64,000 bases of DNA from Muricoccus pecuniae (lineage in GTDB: Bacteria; Pseudomonadota; Alphaproteobacteria; Acetobacterales; Acetobacteraceae): contig NZ_JACIJD010000002.1 of the NCBI RefSeq assembly GCF_014199205.1, positions 124,001 through 188,000 of the forward strand, written 5' to 3'. The notes under the pieces are model-generated. The model did not search any database, was not told the origin of the DNA, and saw only the letters and a program-made list of their open reading frames with translations. Position 1 is the first letter of the stretch, and the number at the start of each line of letters is the position of its first letter. This document shows positions 1 through 7,955 of this stretch, piece after piece. The position numbers and the translations under genes were made by a program.

Positions 1-1
1 G

Positions 2-175
2 GGCTTCACCTCGGTCCGCGGCAACTTCCGCATGGGCGCCAACCACTATCCCGTGCAGGACTTCTATCTCTGCAAGGTGGCGAAGCGGCCGGACGGGAAG
101 CTCGCCACGGAGACCGTGCGCAAGGTGCTGAGCGAGGACACCGACCCCTACGCCGCCGAGTGCCGCATGCGCTGA
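2..175 (+). CDS. ABC transporter substrate-binding protein, C-terminal fragment (partial)
   Basis: The window opens inside a gene; 57 codons remain before a TGA at 173-175. The peptide (GFTSVRGNFRMGANHYPVQD...) resembles the C-terminal lobe of periplasmic branched-chain-amino-acid-type (LivJ/LivK family) binding proteins, where a phrase like 'RGxFRMGxNHxPVQDFY' precedes the end. It sits 13 bp before livH and the rest of the LIV-type transporter, so it is very likely the transporter's solute receptor, exported to the periplasm. The ligand cannot be read from this fragment. The short length reflects only the window edge. Frame and ending are clear; family assignment rests on context plus the short tail. 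Confidence 0.75.
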   Translation, partial: GFTSVRGNFRMGANHYPVQDFYLCKVAKRPDGKLATETVRKVLSEDTDPYAAECRMR

Positions 176-188
176 GGGCCGCCTCGCG

Positions 189-1112
189 GTGTCGCTCAAC
201 CTCCTGCTCGTGCAGCTGCTGAACGGGGCGCAGCTCGGCATCCTGCTGTTCCTCGTCGCGGCCGGGCTGACGCTCGTCTTCGGGGTGATGGACTTCATCA
301 ACCTCGCCCACGGGGTGCAGTACATGCTCGGCGCCTATGTGGCGGCGACGCTCGGCACCCTGCTCGGCAGCTTCTGGCTGGGGCTGCTGCTGGCGCTGCC
401 GGTCTCTCTGCTCATCGGCCTGCTGCTGGAATGGGTGGTGTTCCGGCATCTCTACCGCCGCGACCACCTCGCCCAGGTCCTCGCCACCTTCGGCGTGATC
501 CTGACGGTGGAGGACGCGGTGCGCGCGATCTGGGGCAGCTCGCCGCTGGCCGTGCCGCAGCCCGAGGGCTTCGCGGGCGGGATCGAGATCATGCCGGGCC
601 TGACCTACCCGAGTTTCCGCCTCGCCATCATCGCGGCGGGGCTGCTGGTGGCGCTCGGGCTGTGGCTGCTGGTAGACCGGACGCGGGCCGGGATGCTCGT
701 CCGGGCGGGGGCGACGAACGCGCCGATGGTCTCGGCGCTGGGCGTGGACATCCACAAGCTCTTCACCCTCGTCTTCGGAATCGGCGCCATGCTGGCCGGC
801 TTCGCGGGCGCGCTGGCCGGGCCGGTCTTCGCCGTGGCGCCGGGGATGGGGGACGGGGTGCTCATCCTCGCCTTCGTTGTCATCGTGATCGGCGGCATCG
901 GCTCGATCCGCGGCGCCTTCGTCGCGGCGATCCTGGTGGGGCTGATCGACACGCTCGGCCGGGCGATGCTGCCCGACCTCCTGCGGCTGGTGATGGACGC
1001 CTCCTCCGCCCGGCAGACAGGGGCGGCGCTGGCTTCAATGCTCGTCTACATCGTCATGGCCGCGATCCTCTTCCTCAGCCCCGCGGGGCTCTTCCCGGTG
1101 CGGCGCGGATGA
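189..1112 (+). CDS. livH: Branched-chain amino acid-type ABC transporter permease LivH
   Basis: A 307-residue integral membrane permease with many hydrophobic segments, typical of LivH. It pairs with LivM to form the inner-membrane channel of a LIV-type importer. The GTG start at 189 opens with SLNLLLVQLLNGAQLGILLF; the family phrase GVMDFINLAHG follows at about residues 34-44. It is the second gene of a run in which the binding protein precedes it and livM overlaps its stop by four bases (ATGA), a sign of translational coupling. LIV-type systems carry Leu/Ile/Val but also amides, urea and aromatic compounds, so the substrate is open; the downstream cupin and monooxygenase argue against plain amino-acid uptake. 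Confidence 0.93.
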   Translation: MSLNLLLVQLLNGAQLGILLFLVAAGLTLVFGVMDFINLAHGVQYMLGAYVAATLGTLLGSFWLGLLLALPVSLLIGLLLEWVVFRHLYRRDHLAQVLATFGVILTVEDAVRAIWGSSPLAVPQPEGFAGGIEIMPGLTYPSFRLAIIAAGLLVALGLWLLVDRTRAGMLVRAGATNAPMVSALGVDIHKLFTLVFGIGAMLAGFAGALAGPVFAVAPGMGDGVLILAFVVIVIGGIGSIRGAFVAAILVGLIDTLGRAMLPDLLRLVMDASSARQTGAALASMLVYIVMAAILFLSPAGLFPVRRG

Positions 1113-2104
1113 CGGGGCGCGCGAGGCTGCTCCTTCCCGTGCTGGTGCTGGCGGGCCTCGCCGCCGCGCCCTTCCTCGGCTTCGACACGGGCTTCGCCTA
1201 CACGCTGATGGCGCGGGCGATGATTCTCGGCATGGCGGCGCTCAGCCTCTCGCTCCTCGTCGGCGGGGCGGGGCTGGTGAGCCTGGGGCAGGCGGCGATG
1301 CTCGGCATCGGCGCCTATGCCGTCGCGGCGCTCGACCATGCGGGCGTCACGAACGCGCTCGTGGTGTTTCCCGCCGCGGCGCTCCTGGCCGGGCTCTTCG
1401 CCCTCGTCACGGGGGCGGTGTCGCTGCGGACGAGCGGCGTGCACTTTATCATGATCACCCTCGCCTTCGGGCAGATGGCCTTCTTCACGGCCTCTTCCCT
1501 CTCCGCCCTCGGCGGGGATGACGGCTACACACTCTACGGCCGCACGGAGTGGATGGGCACGCGGCTGCTGGAGGATCGCGCCGCCTTCCACTTCATCCTC
1601 CTCGCCCTGCTCGCGGGAACCTGGCTCCTCCTCTCCGCGCTGATCGACAGCCGCTTCGGGCGGGTGCTGAGGGCTTCCCGGGAGAACGCGCTGCGCGCGC
1701 AGGCCGTGGGCTTCTCGCCTTTTCCCTACAGGCTCGTCGCCTACACCGTGGCGGGGGCGATCAGCGGGCTGGCGGGCGCGCTGCTGGCGAACGCCACCGA
1801 ATTCGTCTCCCCCGCCACCCTCGCCTGGGGACGGTCGGGCGAGCTGCTCTTCATGGTGATCCTGGGCGGGGTGGGGCAACTCTACGGCGCCATCCTCGGC
1901 GCGCTCGCCATCGTGCTGCTGGAGGAGTGGCTGTCGCACCTGCTGAATTACTGGCGGCTCGCCTTCGGGCCGCTGCTCATCCTCTCCGTGCTGTTCCTGC
2001 GCAACGGGCTGGCCGGCATCACGGCACCGCCCCGCCGGCGCCGGGCCCCACCGAAGGCGGCTGCGCCCAAGGCTGCCACGTTGGAAGCGCGGGCCGATGC
2101 CTGA
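1109..2104 (+). CDS. livM: Branched-chain amino acid-type ABC transporter permease LivM
   Basis: The start at 1109 overlaps the livH stop as ATGA and gives 331 residues beginning MTGRARLLLP. The open frame extends far upstream, but that stretch only shadows livH in another frame. The protein is a polytopic LivM-type permease with the family phrase SLSLLVGGAGLVSLGQAAMLGIGAYA near residues 45-70, split here only for description. It is the second membrane subunit of the importer. The C-terminal tail is rich in Pro, Arg and Ala (PPRRRRAPPK), probably a disordered cytoplasmic end. livG starts inside the last eight bases, continuing the coupled operon. Confidence 0.92.
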   Translation: MTGRARLLLPVLVLAGLAAAPFLGFDTGFAYTLMARAMILGMAALSLSLLVGGAGLVSLGQAAMLGIGAYAVAALDHAGVTNALVVFPAAALLAGLFALVTGAVSLRTSGVHFIMITLAFGQMAFFTASSLSALGGDDGYTLYGRTEWMGTRLLEDRAAFHFILLALLAGTWLLLSALIDSRFGRVLRASRENALRAQAVGFSPFPYRLVAYTVAGAISGLAGALLANATEFVSPATLAWGRSGELLFMVILGGVGQLYGAILGALAIVLLEEWLSHLLNYWRLAFGPLLILSVLFLRNGLAGITAPPRRRRAPPKAAAPKAATLEARADA

Positions 2105-2852
2105 GCCGCTGCTGGAACTGCGCGGGCTGCGCAAGCGCTTCGGCGGGCTGACGGTGACGGACGACGTCTCCCTCACCGTCCTGCCCGGGGAGATCCACGC
2201 CGTGATCGGCCCGAACGGCGCGGGGAAGACGACGCTGATCCACCAGATCAGCGGCACGCTGCGCCCGGACGAGGGAGAGGTGGTCTTCGCCGGGCAGCGG
2301 GTGACCGACTGGTCCTTCCCGCGCCGCGCGAGGGCCGGTCTGGCGCGAAGCTTCCAGATCACCTGCATCGTGCCGGGCTTCACGGCGCTGGAGAACGTGG
2401 CGCTCGCCGTGCAGGCGCGCAGCGGGTCCTCCTTCCGCTTCTTCCGCCCCGCGCACTTGGAGGCGCGGCTGAACGAGGCCGCGCGGGCGGCGCTGGAGGG
2501 TGTCGGGCTGGGCCATCGCGCCGGCGTGGTCGCGGGCAGCATGTCGCACGGGGAGAAGCGGCAGCTCGAACTCGCGGTCGCGCTGGCGATGGAGCCGCGC
2601 CTGCTGCTGCTGGACGAGCCGCTGGCCGGCGCCGGGCCGGAGGAGACGGAGCGGCTGGTCGCCCTGCTGCGCTCGCTCCGCCAGCGCTACGGCATCCTGC
2701 TGGTGGAGCACGACATGGGGGCGGTCTTCGCGCTGGCCGACCGCGTCTCCGTCCTCGTCTACGGCCGCGTGGTGATCACCGGCACGGTGGAGGAGATCCG
2801 CAGCCATCCGGAGGTGCGGAGCGCCTATCTCGGAGAGGACGAGATGGCCTGA
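2097..2852 (+). CDS. livG: LIV-type ABC transporter ATP-binding protein LivG
   Basis: A 251-residue ABC ATPase. Walker A is GPNGAGKT at residues 38-45, the signature region is MSHGEKRQ rather than the common LSGGQ, and Walker B is LLLLDEPLAG; the switch-histidine region is LLVEHDM. These are usual for the LivG subfamily. It binds the cytoplasmic face of the LivHM channel and powers uptake together with LivF. The gene overlaps livM by eight bases and ends in a TGATG shared with livF, so all subunits should be made in step. The start ATGCCTGAG at 2097 places the first beta strand at the usual distance from Walker A. Confidence 0.93.
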   Translation: MPEPLLELRGLRKRFGGLTVTDDVSLTVLPGEIHAVIGPNGAGKTTLIHQISGTLRPDEGEVVFAGQRVTDWSFPRRARAGLARSFQITCIVPGFTALENVALAVQARSGSSFRFFRPAHLEARLNEAARAALEGVGLGHRAGVVAGSMSHGEKRQLELAVALAMEPRLLLLDEPLAGAGPEETERLVALLRSLRQRYGILLVEHDMGAVFALADRVSVLVYGRVVITGTVEEIRSHPEVRSAYLGEDEMA

Positions 2853-3550
2853 TGCTGAGCGTGCGGAATCTTTCGGCGGGCTATGGCGAGAGCCAGGTGC
2901 TGTTCGACGTGTCGCTCCTCATCGGCGCGGGAGAGGTGCTCGCGCTGCTCGGCCGCAACGGCATGGGCAAGACCACCACCGTCTCCGCCATCATGGGCCT
3001 CCTGCCGCGCTGGGGCGGGGAACTGGATTTCGGCGGCGCCTCCATCGCCGGCCTGCCGCCCTATCGCGTGGCGCAGCGCGGGCTGGGGTTGGTGCCGGAG
3101 GGGCGGCAGGTCTTCCCGACCCTGACGGTGGAGGAGAACCTCGTCGCCACCGCCGCGTCCCGCAGCAAGGCGGCCCGCTGGAACCTGGAGGGCATCTGGC
3201 GCCTCTTTCCCCGGCTGAAGGAGCGGCGGCGCAACCTCGGCAGCCGCCTCTCGGGCGGGGAGCAGCAGATGCTCGCCATCGGCCGCGCGCTGATGACCAA
3301 CCCCTCCCTGCTCATCCTGGACGAGGCGACGGAGGGGCTGGCCCCCGTGATCCGCGCCGAGATCTGGTCGGTGCTCGCGACGCTGAAGGGGGAGGGGCAG
3401 TCGATCCTGCTGATCGACAAGAACCTCGCCGCCGTCACGCGGATCGCCGACCGCAACGTGGTGATCGAGAAGGGCCGCACGGTCTGGACGGGCACGAGTG
3501 CGGAGCTGGCCGCCGCGCCGGAGATCCGCGACACCTATCTGCACATCTGA
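2852..3550 (+). CDS. livF: LIV-type ABC transporter ATP-binding protein LivF
   Basis: A 232-residue ABC ATPase, the normal LivF length. Walker A is GRNGMGKT at residues 34-41, the signature is LSGGEQQM, and Walker B is LLILDEATEGLAP, with the LivF-typical EGLAP phrase. The switch region reads LLIDKNLA where many LivF proteins have LLVEQN. It is the second nucleotide-binding subunit. Its ATG overlaps the livG stop by one base. A strong ribosome-binding site (AGGAGG at 3551) follows its stop, serving the next gene, so the transporter and the cupin/monooxygenase genes look like one transcription unit. Confidence 0.93.
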   Translation: MLSVRNLSAGYGESQVLFDVSLLIGAGEVLALLGRNGMGKTTTVSAIMGLLPRWGGELDFGGASIAGLPPYRVAQRGLGLVPEGRQVFPTLTVEENLVATAASRSKAARWNLEGIWRLFPRLKERRRNLGSRLSGGEQQMLAIGRALMTNPSLLILDEATEGLAPVIRAEIWSVLATLKGEGQSILLIDKNLAAVTRIADRNVVIEKGRTVWTGTSAELAAAPEIRDTYLHI

Positions 3551-3563
3551 AGGAGGGCGCATC

Positions 3564-4010
3564 ATGGCGGCAGAAGCTGGAATCACCCGCGCGGGCGAGG
3601 GTCTCGACGGGGTCGTCTGGGACATCATGGGCCAGACCTACAAGCCCGTGCAGCTCTCCGAGGCCTCCTTCGCCTTCGACACCCTCTTCCCCGCCGGCAC
3701 CTTCGTGCCGCCGCACATCCACCCCGACCAGGACGAGTTCATCCGCGTGCTGGAGGGGCGCTTCGAGCTGCTGCTGGACGGCGAGATGCTGATCGCCGAG
3801 GCGGGCGACCTCATCCGCATGCCGATGGGCTCCACCCACGGCATCTTCAACCGCAGCGGCGCCGACACGCGCGCGCTGTTCTGGGTCGCGCCGTCCCGCC
3901 GGCTCTACGACCTCTTCGTGCAGCTCGATGGGCTGCGGGACCCGGCGGAGGTCGTGCGCGTCTCGGCCGAGCACAACATCCACTTCCTCCCGCCCCCCGT
4001 AGAGGGCTGA
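3564..4010 (+). CDS. Cupin-domain protein
   Basis: A 148-residue single-domain cupin. Cupin motif 1 is visible (G-X5-H-I-H-X4-E-X6-G within GTFVPPHIHPDQDEF...), as is motif 2 (G-X5-P-X-G-X2-H-X3-N within GDLIRMPMGSTHGIFN). The two His of HIH, the Glu and the later His would bind one metal ion. Start ATG 3564 is preceded by AGGAGG at proper spacing; an upstream in-frame GTG-type extension lies inside livF and was rejected. It sits between livF and an FAD monooxygenase gene, so a role as a dioxygenase, isomerase or metal-dependent accessory in the same pathway is likely. The reaction is not identifiable from sequence alone. Confidence 0.85.
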   Translation: MAAEAGITRAGEGLDGVVWDIMGQTYKPVQLSEASFAFDTLFPAGTFVPPHIHPDQDEFIRVLEGRFELLLDGEMLIAEAGDLIRMPMGSTHGIFNRSGADTRALFWVAPSRRLYDLFVQLDGLRDPAEVVRVSAEHNIHFLPPPVEG

Positions 4011-4020
4011 GGCCGGCGCC

Positions 4021-5250
4021 ATGCGGATCCTGATCGCGGGCGGCGGCGTCGGCGGGCTGACCCTCGCCCTGATGCTGCGGGAGAAGGGCATCGAGGGCCA
4101 GGTCTTCGAGGCGGCGGCGGAGGTGCGGCCGCTCGGCGTCGGCATCAACGCCCTGCCGCATTCCGTGCGGGAGCTGGCCGCGCTCGGCCTGCTGCCCGCG
4201 CTGGACGCGATCGCGATCCGCACGCGGAAGCTGACCTATGCGAACCATCTGGGGCAGGAGATATGGTCGGAGCCGCGGGGGATGCATGCGGGGCACGACG
4301 TGCCGCAGTTCTCCATCCATCGCGGACGCTTGCAGGAGGCGCTCTGGCGCGCGGCGACCGAACGCCTGGGCGCCGCCGCGCCCCGGGCCGACCGGCGGCT
4401 GGTCTCCTGCGCGCAGGATGGCGAGAGGGTCGTCGCCCGCTTCCGCGCGGCCGACAGCACGGAGACGGAGGAGGTGGGGGACGCGCTGGTTGGGGCGGAC
4501 GGCATCCACTCCGCCCTGCGCGCCGCGCTGCATCCCGACGATCCCGGCATCCGCTGGAACGGTATCCAGATGTGGCGCGGCGCGCTGGACTGGCCCGCCT
4601 TCGGCGACGGCGAGTCCATGGTCATCGCGGGCGACGCCGTGGCCAAGCTCGTGCTCTATCCCATCGCCCCGGGCGATACGCCGGGCACGCGGCTGACGAA
4701 CTGGGTGATCTATGCCCGCATCGGCGCCCCCGGCGAGCCGCCTCCCCGGCGGGAGAACTGGTCCCGCCTCGGCCGCTACGAGGATTTCCGCCACCTCGTC
4801 GAGCGGCTGGATCTGCCCTTCATCGACGCGGGCGCGATGATCCGCGCCACGCGCGAGATCTTCGAGTACCCCATGTGCGACCGCGACCCCCTTCCCTGGT
4901 GGAGCCGGGGGAGGGTGACGCTGCTCGGTGACGCCGCGCATCCCATGTATCCCGTCGGCTCCAACGGCGCCTCCCAGGCGATCCTGGACGCACGCTGCCT
5001 GACCGAGCTGCTGGCCAGCGGTCCCGTGCCGGAAGCGCTGCGGGCCTATGAGGCGGAGCGGCTGCCCGCCACGGCGGCGGTGGTGGCCTCGAACCGCGTC
5101 GGCGGGCCGGAGCGGGTGATCGACGTGATCGCCGAGCGCGCGCCCGGCGGCTTCGCGCATATCGGCGATGTGGCAGGGGAGGAGGAGCTGGAGGGGATCG
5201 TGCGCGGCTACGCCCGGCTCGCCGGCTTCGCGGTGGCGCGCCCGGCATGA
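4021..5250 (+). CDS. FAD-dependent monooxygenase (UbiH/PhzS-like flavoprotein)
   Basis: A 409-residue class A flavoprotein monooxygenase. The N-terminal dinucleotide-binding loop is GGGVGGL (residues 7-13), an early Arg-containing segment (SIHRGRLQ) fits the NADPH/FAD-contact helix, and the second FAD motif is GDAAHPMYPVGSNGASQAI near residue 305. Such enzymes hydroxylate or decarboxylate aromatic rings using NAD(P)H and O2. Overall it is closest in look to the flavin-dependent oxidoreductases related to PhzS. It follows the cupin by ten bases and overlaps the hydrolase start (ATGA at 5247), which points to a linked pathway: uptake, ring oxidation, then hydrolysis or ring handling. The true substrate is unknown. 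Confidence 0.88.
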   Translation: MRILIAGGGVGGLTLALMLREKGIEGQVFEAAAEVRPLGVGINALPHSVRELAALGLLPALDAIAIRTRKLTYANHLGQEIWSEPRGMHAGHDVPQFSIHRGRLQEALWRAATERLGAAAPRADRRLVSCAQDGERVVARFRAADSTETEEVGDALVGADGIHSALRAALHPDDPGIRWNGIQMWRGALDWPAFGDGESMVIAGDAVAKLVLYPIAPGDTPGTRLTNWVIYARIGAPGEPPPRRENWSRLGRYEDFRHLVERLDLPFIDAGAMIRATREIFEYPMCDRDPLPWWSRGRVTLLGDAAHPMYPVGSNGASQAILDARCLTELLASGPVPEALRAYEAERLPATAAVVASNRVGGPERVIDVIAERAPGGFAHIGDVAGEEELEGIVRGYARLAGFAVARPA

Positions 5251-6068
5251 GCGGCGATCCCGTCCACGACTACATGGCGGGCCAGATGCGCCCCGGGCAC
5301 CCCGCGCTGATCGCCGAGTTCGAGCGGGAAGGCGATGAGTCGGTCGCGGCGCTGCGCCCGTTGCTGGACATCACCTACGGCCCGCATCCGCGCGAGCGCT
5401 TCGACTTCTACGCCGCCCCGGGCGCCTGGCGCGGCACGCTCGCCTATTTCCACGCGGGCTACTGGCAGTCGCGCGACAAGGCGCAGTTCCGCTTCCTCGC
5501 TTCGCATTTCGTCGCGCGCGGATTCGATGTGGCGCTGGTGAACTACCCTCTCTGCCCCGATGTGACCCTGCCGGAACTCCTCGCCTCCACCCGGCGGGCC
5601 GTGCCGGCGGTGCTGGCCCATGCTGCCGCGGCGGGGCGGGGCGGGGCGGGGCTGGTGGCGGCGGGGCATTCGGCCGGTGGGCATATCGTCGCGGAACTCG
5701 CCCTGGCGGATTGGGACGGGCCGTCGCCGATCCTGGCGATCGCGTCGCTCAGCGGCGTGTTCGACCTGGCGCCGCTGGTGGAGACGCCGCTGAACGAGCG
5801 CCTCCGGCTCGATCTGGCCGCGGCGCATGCGCTCTCGCCGGTGTTCCGGATACGGAGCGGACTTCCTCCCGCCCTCTTCGCAGTGGGGGGCGAGGAGACC
5901 CCGGCCTTCCTGGAGCAGACCGCGCGCATGCGGCGGGCCTGGGAGGCGGCGGGGAATGCGGCGGAGGAGTATATTTCTTCAGGAGCGGACCATTTCAGCC
6001 TTTTGCGGGATGCTGAACTGATCCGATGTGTCGCTGTGCTTCCGGGCGGAGGAGGCTCTCAAGGTTGA
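5247..6068 (+). CDS. Alpha/beta hydrolase, kynurenine-formamidase-like, with a foreign-looking C-terminal tail
   Basis: A 273-residue alpha/beta hydrolase. The oxyanion region reads YFHAGYW (the usual HGG is changed) and the nucleophile elbow is GHSAGGH. The fold and the HxGYW phrase recall esterases of the kynurenine formamidase group (amide or ester hydrolysis in the cytoplasm). A catalytic His is likely in GADHFSLL near residue 250. After HFSLLRDAEL the last ~18 residues (IRCVAVLPGGGGSQG) lose family character, exactly where base composition drops. The 3' end may therefore have been replaced when the neighbouring island arrived. The start overlaps the monooxygenase stop by four bases. Confidence 0.8.
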   Translation: MSGDPVHDYMAGQMRPGHPALIAEFEREGDESVAALRPLLDITYGPHPRERFDFYAAPGAWRGTLAYFHAGYWQSRDKAQFRFLASHFVARGFDVALVNYPLCPDVTLPELLASTRRAVPAVLAHAAAAGRGGAGLVAAGHSAGGHIVAELALADWDGPSPILAIASLSGVFDLAPLVETPLNERLRLDLAAAHALSPVFRIRSGLPPALFAVGGEETPAFLEQTARMRRAWEAAGNAAEEYISSGADHFSLLRDAELIRCVAVLPGGGGSQG

Positions 6069-6078
6069 TTCGAGCGCT

Positions 6079-6905
6079 TTAGATGAGCTGACAGGATCTC
6101 TCCGGAATGGCCACGATGCACCGGCCGTCCGGTGGTTCCAGGCAGCACAGAACATCGCCGCGAAACCGCTTGACGACTTTTATTCCCTCCGTGAGCCGCT
6201 GCTTCAAATTCTGCAGGATAGCGTCGGTCAGCGGCACGGCCTCGTACCTGGCGTGAACTGGCATGTTCTTGCCGAAGGTTTCGTCGCTGATGCGCTGATG
6301 GCCCCCGGCACGGGTTTGGGTTTGCCATTCAATAGCGCGCGTGATCTGAGAGCGGTCCTTTGCATCCGTCAGCACCGCTGCTTCTTCGCGAAGGCAAAAG
6401 GTTGGAAATCCGGATTCAGTGTTCGTGGAATAGAATGCGCCGGCACAGAAGACGGTCTCCTAGGCAAGGCTCGTCTCGCGCACGGAGGCGAAGAAGCACT
6501 ACTGCAGCGTTGATGGAGCAGCGCTAGGCCGGATTGCGCGGCGCAGCACGGCCCGGGTGCTCAGGTATTTCGAAGCCGCTTCGTGCGTGACCACTGGCTG
6601 TGTTCTTCGAAGGAGGTCACCAAGCCCGGATCATCTCGCGGGGTCACGACCATGGTCTCGTCCAGAGCCGTGCGAAGAACGTCCTTGTGAATGATGAAGG
6701 GGAATGAAGCCAGGGCGGAGATAAGCTCTGATAGCTACTGATCGCTGAAAATAGCCTGGCCGTATCTCCGACAATAGGTGCTCTCGACGTGAGGGCGACT
6801 CTCAGCCGTTTGGCCGCTGGCAGCGATGAACAGCTTTTCTGTTCTGAATTGCCTTCCGTAATATTCGATCCGGTGCCGCGGATTTGCCCTCTCGTTGTGC
6901 ATCAT
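6079..6905 (-). pseudogene. Decayed glycosyltransferase-like gene
   Basis: Read on the minus strand from an ATG at 6905, the frame gives MMHNERANPRHRIEYYGRQF and continues to a TAG at 6737-6735. Beyond it come the peptides FIIHKDVLRTALDETMVVTP and DDPGLV, a further stop, a frame change near 6560, two more stops, then a last open stretch (6375-6079, 98 codons from a GTG) containing RAGGHQRISDETF. In order these recall family-2-type glycosyltransferases of the 'MxxNE...YYGxQxG.ENLF' / 'D-x-D-E...DP' / 'AGxHQRVSDE' kind. The reading frame is broken at least four times, so no full product can be made. Family identity is my recognition from scattered motifs and is only moderately secure. Confidence 0.45.
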
Positions 6906-6943
6906 CGCGAGTGCATGAGTTCGAGACTTGCGGGGAAGACCGC

Positions 6944-7675
6944 TTACTCGGGAGAGGCCTCAGCAAGCTGTTCCGCCGTCATCACCTGTCCCTGATAGGG
7001 CTTCAACGTTCCTGCATCCGCGGCTTCGGCGATGATCTGGGCTGCGGCATAGGGATCGGAAAGATCCGCTTGTACGTCGAGTACGCAGTACTGCCACCAC
7101 CTGACCCGCTCCAGCAACTCGATCGTGCTGTCCGGAAACCTCATCCGGATGAGGCGCGCGGGCGAGCCCCCCACGATCGAGTACGGAGCGACATCCTTCG
7201 TGACCACCGCGCGGGCCGCGATGATGGCGCCATTCCCGATTTTCACGCCGGCGCGGATATAGGCCCCGTAGCCGATCCAGACGTCGTTCCCCAGCACGGT
7301 GACGGGGTTCGACGACGTGAACGGTGTCCGCCGGAACTTCATCCGCTCGGGATGGTCCCTGGAGAGGATCTGGTTCCACTTGTGCATGTCGGGAACATGA
7401 CTGATGCGGGACGAGGTCAGCCAATCCACCGGATGTTCGTGCTGCCCGATCGCGACCTGCTCGCCGATCGAGCAGTAACGGCCCATCGTCGTGTTGCCGA
7501 ACCGCGCGCCCGCAACGCTGTTGAAGGCGCCGAAGTTCAGGCGGCTCCCGTAGATGGCGCTGCCGCTGATAAAGAGCGGCGCTTCGAAGGTGGAGTGCTC
7601 GCTGATCGAGGCGTTCGACACGGCGGGCAGTTTGAAACCAGTCGCAGCAAGCTGCTCCAGCCGGCCTGGAGGCAT
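6944..7675 (-). CDS. CatB-type (hexapeptide-repeat) O-acetyltransferase
   Basis: A 243-residue xenobiotic-acyltransferase/CatB-like protein of the left-handed beta-helix family. Hexapeptide periodicity is clear (ISGSAIYGSRLNFGAFNSV; GNDVWIGYGAYIRAGVKIGN; AIIAARAVVTKDVAPYSIVG). The active-site His is probably in IGQHEHPVDWLTSS, a standard phrase for polysaccharide O-acetyltransferases. It would transfer acetyl from acetyl-CoA to a sugar, in a trimer, in the cytoplasm. I chose the ATG at 7675; a GTG 18 codons... upstream is not needed, though a nearer in-frame GTG (about 8 codons earlier) is possible. It is intact while the adjacent glycosyltransferase gene is decayed. Both lie in the low-GC island. 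Confidence 0.85.
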   Translation of the reverse strand: MPPGRLEQLAATGFKLPAVSNASISEHSTFEAPLFISGSAIYGSRLNFGAFNSVAGARFGNTTMGRYCSIGEQVAIGQHEHPVDWLTSSRISHVPDMHKWNQILSRDHPERMKFRRTPFTSSNPVTVLGNDVWIGYGAYIRAGVKIGNGAIIAARAVVTKDVAPYSIVGGSPARLIRMRFPDSTIELLERVRWWQYCVLDVQADLSDPYAAAQIIAEAADAGTLKPYQGQVMTAEQLAEASPE

Positions 7676-7955
7676 CTTGATGTTAATCGTTGTCACGAAA
7701 CGAATTCCGTCAGCGCGAATGCAATTCAGATGATAACATTGCGCTCCTGTTCCTGCTAGGGGCAGCATGCCCGGATGGGTTGACGGCGCGAGCCCCGCAA
7801 CGCCGCCTTGCTCGCGCAAGGGCGTGCCGGGCGGACGCCTTGCCTCGCTGGCGGCGGCGGCATGGAAGAGGGACTTGCCGAGCCCGCGGCCGCCTCGCAT
7901 CACTTGCAGCGGGTCGGTTTGAGTCCCTCGAATCCTGCTCGCATGGAGCACGCGC
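7676..7955. other. Intergenic island edge without a supported gene
   Basis: About 280 bases separate the acetyltransferase start from the DUF1800 gene. The first 70 are AT-richer and could hold the acetyltransferase promoter; the remainder returns to high GC. A minus-strand reading here contains a P-loop-like GGRGLGKS, but it has no family context around it. I see no terminal inverted repeats or tRNA gene. This is the right-hand border of the inserted segment. Confidence 0.5.

Larger units (their letters stand above)
6020..7950. other. Lower-GC island with surface-polysaccharide genes (probable horizontal insertion)
   Basis: Base composition drops visibly here: a sample line at 6841-6900 is 53% GC, against 78% for the line at 8101-8160. 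The segment holds one decayed glycosyltransferase gene and one intact O-acetyltransferase gene, both on the minus strand, between plus-strand genes. Its left edge coincides with an abnormal hydrolase C-terminus and its right edge with a DUF1800 gene that has no standard start codon. I found no integrase, transposase, terminal repeat or duplicated target, so how it arrived is unknown. Edges are approximate. Confidence 0.6.

Noticed and set aside
6028-6513. A 161-codon plus-strand frame in the island
   Set aside because: No recognisable protein; the opposite strand shows the glycosyltransferase-like remnants.
7870-7900. A P-loop-like GGRGLGKS on the minus strand, as in phage terminases
   Set aside because: It lies in a short stretch without further terminase or ATPase motifs, and the frame has no independent start or conserved context.
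7912-7945. A T-arm-like sequence (GAGTCCCTCGAATCC) suggesting a tRNA fragment at the island border
   Set aside because: No matching acceptor or anticodon arm could be drawn; stem pairing around the loop fails on both strands.
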